Assembly: GCA_963755695.1 (NCBI GenBank)
Contig: CAVWLB010000010.1
Span: forward strand, 1,178,001-1,242,000
Origin: QHWT01 sp963755695
Lineage (GTDB): Bacteria; Acidobacteriota; Vicinamibacteria; Vicinamibacterales; 2-12-FULL-66-21
Direction of reading: 5' to 3'
Length of the DNA stretch: 64,000 bases
Shown: in pieces, positions 1 through 7,629 of the stretch
How the letters are laid out: each line of letters starts with the position of its first letter
Position numbering within the stretch: position 1 is the first letter of the stretch
Notes under the pieces: model-generated
The model's input: only the letters and a program-made list of their open reading frames with translations
What the model was told of the DNA's origin: nothing
Databases searched by the model: none
Position numbers and translations under genes: made by a program

Positions 1-1007
1 ACGGGAATCATCGCCGGTCCCTTGCCCAGCGTCCCGGCGATGGCGGTCGCACGATCCTGCTGCACGGTGCCAATCACGTCGCCGAGCGTCGCGATCTTGA
101 AGGATGACATCAGGCTGGGGAGCGACGTGTAGATATAGGCCCGCGTCATCGCGAACTTTGCCGGCCCGAAGTTGAAGAAGGGATGACCGAACGCGTAGAC
201 CCGGTCGCCATCGATGTGCGTCACCGTACCGGTTGCACCGAAATCGGCATCACCGGACAGGAGCGACACGCCAAGCGGATCGCCCGGACGAAGCGCGTGG
301 GTTGGTGCCGGTGCAGTCGCGCTCGCGCCACCCGACAGCATCGGCTCGAAGCCGCCATCCTTGAAAATCGACGAAAGAAGACCCGCTGTCTGCGCGTTGA
401 CCCCGCTCATGACGAGCGGCGTGGCAATCGGCCGCAGCAGCGCGCCGAGCTGACCGCCAGCGGCCGCTGGAAGACCAATGCTCTGGACATCGGCGGCGCG
501 ATCGGCGAACCCTCCAATGCGGGCGGACGTCGCGCGCACGGCGGCGGCGAGCCCTTCACGCGTAATCGGAAGTTCGATGCGCGCCTGCACGCCCCGAGCG
601 GCGCGGGGCGTCGAGCCGCTCGTCGCCTCGATCATTTCGCGGATCGGCGTGATGCCGGCGAACGGTTCCTTGGGAAACGCACCGATCGCGTACGACACCG
701 CGCCGATGAGACGACCGTCGACGTAGACCGGGCTGCCACTCATTCCCGCGAGCACGCCGGTTTGAGCGAGCGGCCCTCCTTCGAGCTTTGCGAGAATCAG
801 GCTGCGCTGCGGTCCCTGAACGTTCTTCAGCACGCCCAGAATGTGGACCTTGAACTCCTGCAATTCCGTGCCTTCGAACACCGTCTGGCCAGTACCGATC
901 ATGCCCGGCTTGATTTCATCGAGCGGCATGAGCGACGTCGCCGCGGGAAGACGGACCAAGCCAAGAGCGGCCAGCGCCACGGAAAGCAGAACAACCCTTA
1001 TCCTCAT
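1..1007 (-). CDS. SpoIVB-type (S55) peptidase domain protein, 3' part missing
   Basis: The reading frame starts at an ATG at 1007 on the minus strand, begins with a hydrophobic signal-like segment (residues 1-24), and stays open to the left edge, so the C-terminus is outside the window. Residues 34-45 read PGMIGTGQTVFEG-like, the usual opening of S55 domains. Residues 88-94 give GMSGSPV, the S55 serine motif (S92), followed by DGRLIGAVSY. Further on come FGHPFFNFGPAKFAMT and a long stretch typical of Acidobacteriota S55-domain proteins. S55 enzymes are serine peptidases first known from the Bacillus sporulation protein SpoIVB. Here sporulation is not implied and a periplasmic or envelope role is more likely. 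Family assignment is firm; substrate unknown. Confidence 0.8.
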   Translation of the reverse strand, partial: MRIRVVLLSVALAALGLVRLPAATSLMPLDEIKPGMIGTGQTVFEGTELQEFKVHILGVLKNVQGPQRSLILAKLEGGPLAQTGVLAGMSGSPVYVDGRLIGAVSYAIGAFPKEPFAGITPIREMIEATSGSTPRAARGVQARIELPITREGLAAAVRATSARIGGFADRAADVQSIGLPAAAGGQLGALLRPIATPLVMSGVNAQTAGLLSSIFKDGGFEPMLSGGASATAPAPTHALRPGDPLGVSLLSGDADFGATGTVTHIDGDRVYAFGHPFFNFGPAKFAMTRAYIYTSLPSLMSSFKIATLGDVIGTVQQDRATAIAGTLGKGPAMIP

Positions 1008-1031
1008 GTACTTTAAACCTTTATAGACCCT

Positions 1032-1260
1032 CTAGGGCGTTCGGTCAAGCGGAGGTCGCGATCGGCGGCGCATCGGCACCAGAACGTCGGCGATGAGCAG
1101 GCCCGTCGCGAGCGCGACCGAGATCAGTACGGTCCTGGATGCACTTTCGACGCCGGGAACGACTTCCCGGTTGAGAGCCCCGACAGGCTGCTGAACCCGA
1201 TGCTTCCGGGCACCAGGAGCACCATCGCCGAGCGAGGCGCAGACGAAGGTGTCGAGGTGT
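1032..1260 (-). pseudogene. Remnant of a threonine/serine exporter (ThrE-like) C-terminus
   Basis: The minus strand encodes two pieces of one membrane protein in different frames. The first (about 1222-1170) reads VLLVPGSIGFSSLSGLSTG. It is continued by REVVPGVESASRTVLISVAL and ATGLLIADVLVP, ending at a TAG at 1032. This matches the last transmembrane part of the ThrE / DUF1212-DUF3815 exporter family, in which LVPG(S/A)xGFRSL is conserved. No upstream part of the roughly 400-residue transporter is present, so this is a decayed tail even if the single frameshift were an error. It lies just upstream of the S55 gene on the same strand. Confidence 0.5.
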
Positions 1261-1348
1261 CCCCGCAATGGTAAACGGCTCAGGCGTTTTCCCGCAGGAT
1301 GGGTACATTTGAGGATTGAAGGGGTGATGTGTTACTGTCTCGGTCCTC

Positions 1349-1501
1349 GTGTCCATTCGATTTACTTCCGTGGCCACCTTTGCGACATCCGCGTCGTATT
1401 GCTGGTGGTATGGGTCTATAACGGGGGGGATCGGCGAGGTACGCGCGATCAGAACGGTTTCACGAGCCCCCTCAATCCAGCGGTTGAGGGGGTTTTTTTT
1501 T
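1349..1501 (+). promoter_or_regulatory. Candidate attenuator-like leader before the aroDE-trp cluster
   Basis: Between the transporter remnant and aroDE there is no gene, but there is ordered RNA structure. A frame starting GTG at 1349 contains tandem Trp codons (TGG TGG at 1403-1408) flanked by Tyr and Cys codons. A G-run (1423-1429) can pair with the C-run that forms the left arm of the downstream terminator (1467-1473). This would be an alternative to a local hairpin (1429-1450) and to the terminator. That is the layout of amino-acid attenuators. Against it, the Trp-containing frame has no stop codon before the terminator and no clear ribosome site, and no good promoter was found. Regulatory function is inference only. 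Confidence 0.3.
1467..1501 (+). terminator. Strong intrinsic terminator 112 bp before aroDE
   Basis: A perfect 9-bp stem CCCCCTCAA / TTGAGGGGG (1467-1475 with 1484-1492) encloses an 8-base loop and is followed directly by nine T residues (1493-1501). The stem can extend inward by two more pairs. There is no complete plus-strand gene immediately upstream for it to serve, so it either ends a short non-coding transcript or conditionally stops transcription entering the aromatic cluster. Confidence 0.85.
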
Positions 1502-1504
1502 GCG

Positions 1505-1603
1505 AGACCCGGAACAGTGGAACCAGAACCCGTGAACCAGAACCCAGAACCTGGGAACCAGAACCCCGGGAACTCGAGAACCCGGGAACCAGGTAACCCT
1601 GTC
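1505..1603. repeat. Degenerate GAACC(C)-type short repeat array
   Basis: Roughly ten imperfect iterations of GGAACCAGAACCC-like units fill the space between the terminator and the aroDE start. There is no coding sense. It belongs to the class of intergenic simple arrays seen throughout this window, each with its own unit. Confidence 0.75.
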
Positions 1604-1613
1604 TGATGCCCCT

Positions 1614-3074
1614 ATGACCGACCCCGAGCTTTGCGTGACGGTGACGGGCCGCACGGTCCAGGCAATGGTGCGCGCGCGCGAAGCGGCCGAAGCCGACGCC
1701 GATCTCGTCGAGCTTCGGCTCGACACAATGGAACGGCCGGATGCGGCCGCAGCGCTCGCAGGACGCCGCCGGAAAGCGATCGTCACGTGCCGCCCGCTTC
1801 GCGCCGGCGGGCATTTCGACGGCAGCGACGAGGACCGGCTGCGCATTCTCCAGGAAGCGCACGCGCTCGGCGCCGAGTACATCGACCTCGACTTCGATGC
1901 GCCGTGCCAGCCAGTTCTCGCCCAGCGGCAGGGCCGCGGCGTGATCATGTCGAAACACGACTTCACCGGAACGCCGCCGGACGTTCCAGGCCTGCTCGAG
2001 GACATGCGCCGCACCGGCGCCGAGATCGTGAAGCTGGCAACCACCACCGAAACGCTGTCCGATTTGATTCCGCTGTTGAGTGCGGCAACCTCGGCCCACC
2101 CGACGATTCTGATTGGCATGGGCGCCTCAGGAGTCGCGTCGCGCATCCTCGCGGCGCGTTTCAGAAGTCGATGGACCTACGCAGGGGAAGCGGTGGCACC
2201 CGGGCAGCTGTCGGTCAGGCGCATGCTGCACGAATTCCGGTTCCGGCGAATCCGCGCAGACGCGCGGGTCTATGGTGTGGTCGGCCGTCCGGTAATGCAT
2301 TCGCTGAGCGCGGCGATGCACAATGCCGGCTTTGCCGGCCGCGGACTGAATGCCGCATACGTGCCGCTCGACACCAACGACACGGCGGACTTCCGTCAGT
2401 TTGCAGATGCCATCGGTCTGCGCGGCGCCAGCGTCACGACCCCGCTCAAGATGGACGTGGTGCCGGTGCTCGACGAAGTCACTCCGATTGCCAGCGATGC
2501 TGGAGCGGTGAACACCATCAGCGTGACCGGCGGGCGCTGGATTGGAACCAATACCGACGTCGACGGATTTCTGGAGCCGTTGCGGCGACGGACCAGGATC
2601 GCAGGCCTGCGCGCGGTCGTCCTTGGCGCGGGCGGTGCCGCTCGCGGCGTCGCGCTCGGCTTGATCCGTGCGGGCGCTACGGTCGCGATCTCGGCGCGTC
2701 GTTCCGAGGCCGCGCGCGATGCAGCCTCCGCGCTTCGCGCGACCAGCATCGCCTGGCCTCCGCCTCCGGGTTCATGGGACCTGCTTGTCAACGCGACCAG
2801 CGTCGGCAGTCGCGCGGTGCCGGGCATGCCTGCCGACATCACGCTCGATGGTCGCATCGTCTACGACCTTATTTACGATCCTCCGTTGACGCCATTGCTG
2901 GAAGCCGCGAAGGCGAAGGGCTGCATCATCATCGGCGGCCTGGAGATGCTCGTCGCGCAGGCAGAACGTCAGTTTGAAATCTGGACCGGACAGCGGCCGC
3001 CCACGGGTCTGTTCGAGGACGCCGCGCAACAGGCGCTGGCGGTTCGATCCTACGGCTCGGTGGGGTCGGTGTGA
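1614..3074 (+). CDS. aroDE: Bifunctional 3-dehydroquinate dehydratase / shikimate dehydrogenase AroDE
   Basis: One 486-residue protein combines steps 3 and 4 of the shikimate pathway. Residues 1-210 form a type I dehydroquinase: VELRLD near 32, His115 in SKHDF (general base) and Lys140 in EIVKLA (Schiff-base lysine). Residues 215-480 form a shikimate dehydrogenase: HSLSAAMHN (230-237) for shikimate binding, VTTPLK with the catalytic Lys279, GTNTDVDG with Asp315, a GAGGAA nucleotide-binding loop near 335, and a GGLEMLVAQA end motif. Such fusions are known from plants, Chlamydiae and Planctomycetes. It heads the aromatic cluster and is separated from trpE by 47 bp. The ATG at 1614 gives a full type I dehydroquinase N-terminus. 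Confidence 0.95.
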   Translation: MTDPELCVTVTGRTVQAMVRAREAAEADADLVELRLDTMERPDAAAALAGRRRKAIVTCRPLRAGGHFDGSDEDRLRILQEAHALGAEYIDLDFDAPCQPVLAQRQGRGVIMSKHDFTGTPPDVPGLLEDMRRTGAEIVKLATTTETLSDLIPLLSAATSAHPTILIGMGASGVASRILAARFRSRWTYAGEAVAPGQLSVRRMLHEFRFRRIRADARVYGVVGRPVMHSLSAAMHNAGFAGRGLNAAYVPLDTNDTADFRQFADAIGLRGASVTTPLKMDVVPVLDEVTPIASDAGAVNTISVTGGRWIGTNTDVDGFLEPLRRRTRIAGLRAVVLGAGGAARGVALGLIRAGATVAISARRSEAARDAASALRATSIAWPPPPGSWDLLVNATSVGSRAVPGMPADITLDGRIVYDLIYDPPLTPLLEAAKAKGCIIIGGLEMLVAQAERQFEIWTGQRPPTGLFEDAAQQALAVRSYGSVGSV

Positions 3075-3121
3075 TTGATTGGCGGCCGATGGTCGATGTT
3101 GATTGATGAGATCCCTGGTTT

Positions 3122-4612
3122 ATGAAGCAGACATCTTTCGAAGAATTCGTGGAGCTGGCCAGGCGCGGCACGTTCGTGCCGGTGGTGAAAGAGATCATGG
3201 CGGACCTGCTGACGCCAGTGTCCGCGTTTCTGAAAGTCGCCGAGCACTCCGATTACGCGTTCCTGTTCGAGAGCGTCGAAGGCGGGGAACAGATCGCGCG
3301 CTACTCGTTTCTTGGCAAGGACCCGTTCCTGGTGCTTCGGTCGAAGGACGGCAAGACGGTCATCGAACGCTCCGGAGTCACGAGCGAAACCAGCGAGCCA
3401 TTCGTGCCGGTGCTGCGGCGGCTGATGGCGGAATTCCGCGCGCCATTCGTGCCCGATCTGCCGCGGTTCACGGGCGGCGCGGTGGGCTTCATCGGCTATG
3501 ACGCGTCGGTAGGCTTCGAGCCCGCCCTCGACGAAGCCTGGACCAACGCCGCCTGGGCCAAGACGACCGGAGTCGAGGATGAATCCGGCTTCATGCTGTT
3601 CGACACGGTGCTGGCATTCGATCACGTGAAGCATCGCATCCTGGTGATTGCCAATGCCCGGGTCACCGCGGACGAGGATCTCGGAGCGCTGTACCAGTTC
3701 GCGTGCGCGAAGATTCAGTTTCTCGAGCGCGAGCTGGAACGCGGCCTCTCGCACACTCCAAGCAAGCCGCGGCCGGCCCCGACGGTGGGATCCAACGTCA
3801 CCCGCGAGACGTTCGAATCGGGCGTGCGCAGGATCAAGGAACACATCGCGGCTGGAGATATCTACCAGGCGGTTCTGTCGCAGCGCTTCGAGACCAAGGT
3901 CGAGGCCGAACCGTTTACGGTCTACCGCGCGCTACGACACGTCAACCCATCGCCTTACATGTATTACATCCGCATGGGCGGGCTGGCGATCGTCGGGTCA
4001 TCGCCGGAGATGCTGGTGCGGGTCGAGGGCCGCCGCGTCGAAACCCATCCGATTGCCGGTACCCGGCCGCGTGGTCGCAATGACGAAGAAGATCTGCGAC
4101 TGGCCGAGGAGCTGAAACGCAACGAAAAGGAGCGCGCCGAGCACGTGATGCTCGTCGATCTCGGGCGCAACGACGTCGGCCGGGTCTGCGAGTACGGCAG
4201 CGTGCGAGTCCCGCAATACATGGCGCTGGAGCGTTACTCGCACGTCATGCACCTGGTGTCCACCGTCGAGGGCCGACTGGCGGAAGAGCGCGACCATCTC
4301 GACGCCCTGGTCGCCTGTTTTCCCGCCGGCACCGTCTCGGGCGCGCCGAAGATCCGCGCGATGCAGATCCTGTCCGGGCTCGAACCCACCCGTCGGGAGT
4401 TGTACGCCGGCGCGGTCGGCTACATCGATTTCGCCGCCAACCTGGATTTCTGCATTGCGATCCGCACGATCACGATTCGTGACGGCATTGCCCGCGTGCA
4501 GGCGGGCGCCGGCATCGTCGCCGACTCGAACCCGGCGGCCGAATACGAAGAAACGAGAGACAAGGCGCGCGCGCTTCTGCAGGCCATCGAGATGGCGGAG
4601 ACCGAGCTGTGA
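3122..4612 (+). CDS. trpE: Anthranilate synthase component I
   Basis: The 496-residue TrpE makes anthranilate from chorismate using ammonia delivered by TrpG. The N-terminal region carries FLFESVEGGEQIARYSFLG, the analogue of the LLES tryptophan-binding motif, so feedback inhibition is expected. The chorismate-binding domain shows NPSPYMYYI, GSSPEMLVR, PIAGTRPRG, DLGRNDVGRV, GTVSGAPKIRAM and the C-terminal GAGIVADSNPAAEYEET. Length is usual for a stand-alone TrpE. The stop overlaps the trpG start (GTGA), which indicates coupled translation with the partner subunit. Confidence 0.96.
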   Translation: MKQTSFEEFVELARRGTFVPVVKEIMADLLTPVSAFLKVAEHSDYAFLFESVEGGEQIARYSFLGKDPFLVLRSKDGKTVIERSGVTSETSEPFVPVLRRLMAEFRAPFVPDLPRFTGGAVGFIGYDASVGFEPALDEAWTNAAWAKTTGVEDESGFMLFDTVLAFDHVKHRILVIANARVTADEDLGALYQFACAKIQFLERELERGLSHTPSKPRPAPTVGSNVTRETFESGVRRIKEHIAAGDIYQAVLSQRFETKVEAEPFTVYRALRHVNPSPYMYYIRMGGLAIVGSSPEMLVRVEGRRVETHPIAGTRPRGRNDEEDLRLAEELKRNEKERAEHVMLVDLGRNDVGRVCEYGSVRVPQYMALERYSHVMHLVSTVEGRLAEERDHLDALVACFPAGTVSGAPKIRAMQILSGLEPTRRELYAGAVGYIDFAANLDFCIAIRTITIRDGIARVQAGAGIVADSNPAAEYEETRDKARALLQAIEMAETEL

Positions 4613-5184
4613 TTCTCCTCATCGACAATTACGACTCGTTCACGTTCAACCTCGCTCAGTACCTTGGCGAGCTGGGACATGCACCGGCCGTACGGCGGAA
4701 CGACGAGATCACCCTGGGCGAAGTGGAAGCCCTGCATCCGTCGCGGATTGTCATCTCCCCAGGACCCGGGCGTCCGGAGGATGCCGGGATCAGCGTGGAG
4801 ATCATCCGCAGGCTGGGGGCGAGGGTGCCGCTGCTGGGGGTCTGCCTCGGCCATCAGGCAATCGGCTACGCGTTCGGTGGTGATGTCGTCCGCGCGCCGG
4901 TGCTGATGCACGGCAAGACCTCGTCGGTGCAGCACGACGGCCGCGGCGTGTTCTGCGGCGTGTCGCAGCCGTTCGTCGCGGGCCGTTATCACTCGCTGGT
5001 CGTGGCCGACCCGGCGCCCGGCCCGCTCGAGATTTCCGCGCGAACCGAAGACGGCGTGGTGATGGGGCTGCGGCATCGTGAATGGCCGCTGCACGGCGTG
5101 CAGTTCCATCCCGAGTCGGTGCTGACCGGTGAAGGTCGCAAGATCCTCCGCAACTTCGTGGAGCTGCCATGTTCGCCGAGCTGA
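4609..5184 (+). CDS. trpG: Anthranilate synthase glutamine amidotransferase
   Basis: The 191-residue class I glutamine amidotransferase supplies ammonia to TrpE. It starts ILLIDNYDSFTFNL, has the nucleophile Cys79 in GVCLGHQ, and His167 and Glu169 in VQFHPES. The oxyanion region SPGPGRP is at 50-56. The GTG start overlaps the trpE stop by four bases, and the 3' end overlaps trpD by 16 bp. No chorismate or phosphoribosyl domain is fused to it. Enzymes of this type can also serve para-aminobenzoate synthesis; the cluster indicates tryptophan. Confidence 0.95.
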   Translation: MILLIDNYDSFTFNLAQYLGELGHAPAVRRNDEITLGEVEALHPSRIVISPGPGRPEDAGISVEIIRRLGARVPLLGVCLGHQAIGYAFGGDVVRAPVLMHGKTSSVQHDGRGVFCGVSQPFVAGRYHSLVVADPAPGPLEISARTEDGVVMGLRHREWPLHGVQFHPESVLTGEGRKILRNFVELPCSPS

Positions 5185-6191
5185 TCGAGAAGTTGCAGCA
5201 CCGCGTCGATCTGACCGTCGACGAGGCGGCCTCCGCCATGGAAGCCATCATGGATGGTCAGGCGCAGCCATCGCAGATTGCCGGCTTCCTGATCGGTCTC
5301 GCGATGAAGGGGGAGCGTCCTGGAGAAATCGTCGGTCTCGCCAGGACGATGAGAGCCAAGGCCACGAAGATGACCCGAACGTTCGCGCCGGTGTTCGATA
5401 CCTGTGGCACCGGCGGTGATCGCGCCAATACGTTCAACGTGTCGACGGTTGCCGCGCTCGTGCTCGCCGCGTGCCGCGTGCGGGTCGCGAAACACGGTAA
5501 CCGCAGCGTATCGAGCCGCTGCGGCAGTGCCGATCTGTTCGAGGCGCTGGGTGTCAACATTGCCGCGGCACCCGATGTGACAGAGCGCTGCCTGGAGCAG
5601 GCCGGCATTGCCTTCTTGTTCGCTCCCACGTTCCACCCGTCCATGCGCCATGCCGCGCAGACCCGGCGTGAGCTGGGCGTGCGGACGGCGTTCAATCTGC
5701 TCGGGCCGCTGACCAATCCGGCGGGCGCCACGCGGCAACTCGTCGGCGTCCCGCGCCCCGAGCTGACCGAGCTCGTCGCGCGATCGCTCGCTCAGCTTGG
5801 CGCCGAACGCGCCTGGGTCGTCCACGGCGCCGACGGTCTCGACGAGATCTCTACGACCGGTTACACCAAGGTTTCGGAATGTCGCGACCGCGCGGTAAAC
5901 ACCTTCTATCTGCATCCGTCGGATGTGGGTTTGACCAAGGCGGCTCCGGAAGCGTTACGCGGCGCCGATGCCAGCGCCAATGCGGCCGTCGCCCGGCGGA
6001 TCCTTGCTGGCGAACGTGGCGCTCCGCGAGACATCGTGCTGTTGAACGCCGGCGCGTCGCTGCTGATTGCCGACATCGTGCCGACAATCCAGGACGGGAT
6101 TACGATGGCAGCCGATGCCCTCGACAGCGGCCGCGCAGCTGCGGTTCTCGATGCGCTGGTGAGGCTGTCGAACAACGGAGCCGGGTCATGA
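5169..6191 (+). CDS. trpD: Anthranilate phosphoribosyltransferase
   Basis: The 340-residue protein transfers phosphoribosyl from PRPP to anthranilate. Hallmarks are FDTCGTGGDRANTFNVST near residues 76-93 (PRPP loop), KHGNRSVSSRCGSAD, HPSMRHA, and RTAFNLLGPLTNP. The ATG at 5169 lies inside trpG, so the two genes overlap by 16 bp. The stop overlaps the trpC start in ATGA. Length and motifs are normal and no frame problem is seen. Confidence 0.96.
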   Translation: MFAELIEKLQHRVDLTVDEAASAMEAIMDGQAQPSQIAGFLIGLAMKGERPGEIVGLARTMRAKATKMTRTFAPVFDTCGTGGDRANTFNVSTVAALVLAACRVRVAKHGNRSVSSRCGSADLFEALGVNIAAAPDVTERCLEQAGIAFLFAPTFHPSMRHAAQTRRELGVRTAFNLLGPLTNPAGATRQLVGVPRPELTELVARSLAQLGAERAWVVHGADGLDEISTTGYTKVSECRDRAVNTFYLHPSDVGLTKAAPEALRGADASANAAVARRILAGERGAPRDIVLLNAGASLLIADIVPTIQDGITMAADALDSGRAAAVLDALVRLSNNGAGS

Positions 6192-7018
6192 CCGCGACCG
6201 CACCCGACCTGCTGGCGGCCATCGTGGCCGGCGCGCGGCGGATTTCCGACGTGCGGCGCGCTCAAGTACCGGAGGCCGCACTCGAACGCGCAGCCGCCAA
6301 GCGTACGCCCGGTGGCCAGAAGTTCGGTTCGGCGCTCCGCGATTCCGAGTCGCCGCGGATCATTGCCGAGTGCAAACGGCGCTCGCCGTCACGCGGCATC
6401 CTTCGCCAGGACTACGATGCCGCGGCCCACGCCTTCTCGTACGCCTCGTCGGGCGCTGCGGCCATCTCGGTGTTGACCGAGCCGACATTTTTCGATGGCT
6501 CGCTCGACGATCTGCAACGCGTTCGGGATCGAGTGTCACTGCCACTCCTGCGTAAAGACTTCATCGTGACCCGCTACCAGGTGCTCGAGGCGGCCGCAGC
6601 CGGGGCGGATGCGGTTTTACTCATCGTCGGAGCCCTGGATCAAGACACGCTGGAGCAGTTACTCGGCGACGCCGCGCAGTGTGGGCTCGGCGCGCTGGTC
6701 GAGGTCCACGATCGCGTCGAGCTCGCGCGTGCCGTGGATGCGGGGGCGAAGGTGATTGGCGTGAACAGCCGCGATCTGCGCACGTTGAGCGTCGATCCGC
6801 GCGTCCACGACGATCTCGTGGCGTTGGTTCCTCCAGATATGACCGCCGTGGCGGAGAGCGGCATCGGCTCGATTGCGGATCTCGATCGTCTGGAGCACGC
6901 CGGCTATCGCGCGTTCCTGGTCGGCGAACGCCTCATCACGCGGCCCGATCCCGGCGCCGCGCTCCGGCAGTTGCGAGAGGGGCGGCCCTCCCGAGCGACC
7001 TCGAAGGAGGTCGTGTGA
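6188..7018 (+). CDS. trpC: Indole-3-glycerol phosphate synthase
   Basis: The 276-residue TIM-barrel enzyme closes the indole ring. It shows IIAECKRRSPSRG (catalytic lysine and phosphate contacts), SVLTEPTFFDGSLDDL, LLRKDFIVTRYQV, GADAVLLI, LVEVHDRVEL, GVNSRDLRTL and AVAESGI, all in family order. The ATG at 6188 overlaps the trpD stop (ATGA) and is preferred over upstream in-frame starts inside trpD. The gene ends GTGTGA; the next gene starts within this overlap. Confidence 0.95.
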   Translation: MTATAPDLLAAIVAGARRISDVRRAQVPEAALERAAAKRTPGGQKFGSALRDSESPRIIAECKRRSPSRGILRQDYDAAAHAFSYASSGAAAISVLTEPTFFDGSLDDLQRVRDRVSLPLLRKDFIVTRYQVLEAAAAGADAVLLIVGALDQDTLEQLLGDAAQCGLGALVEVHDRVELARAVDAGAKVIGVNSRDLRTLSVDPRVHDDLVALVPPDMTAVAESGIGSIADLDRLEHAGYRAFLVGERLITRPDPGAALRQLREGRPSRATSKEVV

Positions 7019-7629
7019 CGCACGTCAAGATCTGCGGCGTCACGACAGCAGACGATGCGCTGCTCGCCGCGGAACTCGGCGCGGCGGCGATTGGATTCGT
7101 GTTCTGGCCTCACAGTCCGCGCTACATCGAGCCGCTTGCCGCCCGGACAATCGTGGCCCAGTTGCCGCCATTCATCGCCCCGGTCGGCGTGTTCGTGAAT
7201 CAGCCGATCCCCACCGTGCTTGCGATTGCGCGCTTCGCCCGCCTCGGCGCGGTGCAGTTGCACGGCGACGAGGCACCCGAGGAGTACGCGGCGCTGCCGG
7301 TGCGCGTCATCAAGGCGATGCCGCTTCGCGATGCGACGGACGGCAAGACGGCCGCCGACGTCCCGTCTGCCGCGATGGTGTTGCTCGATGCGCACGATCC
7401 GGTTCGGCGCGGGGGGACCGGGCGTCCGATTGACTGGTCTCTCGCTTCGGCCGTTGCCCGGGGCCGGCCGGTAATTCTTTCGGGCGGGCTCAACCCGCAG
7501 AACGTGCGCGAGGCAATTGCCGCGGTCAGGCCGTACGGCGTGGACGTATCGTCGGGCGTCGAGATGAAGCCCGGCAGAAAGGATCCGGCGAAGCTTGGTG
7601 CGCTCTTTGCCGCGCTTCGCGAGCCATGA
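7015..7629 (+). CDS. trpF: Phosphoribosylanthranilate isomerase
   Basis: The 204-residue TrpF catalyses the Amadori rearrangement before TrpC. It opens THVKICGVTTADDA, where KICG carries the catalytic cysteine, and contains GFVFWPHSPRYI, VGVFVN, QLHGDE and a C-terminal LSGGLNPQNV and GVDVSSGVE. The GTG at 7015 has an excellent Shine-Dalgarno GAAGGAGG at 7003-7010 and overlaps the trpC stop. The stop overlaps trpB in ATGA. Confidence 0.95.
   Translation: MTHVKICGVTTADDALLAAELGAAAIGFVFWPHSPRYIEPLAARTIVAQLPPFIAPVGVFVNQPIPTVLAIARFARLGAVQLHGDEAPEEYAALPVRVIKAMPLRDATDGKTAADVPSAAMVLLDAHDPVRRGGTGRPIDWSLASAVARGRPVILSGGLNPQNVREAIAAVRPYGVDVSSGVEMKPGRKDPAKLGALFAALREP

Noticed and set aside
183..1016. A 277-codon plus-strand frame at the left edge
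   Set aside because: Antisense shadow of the S55 peptidase gene.
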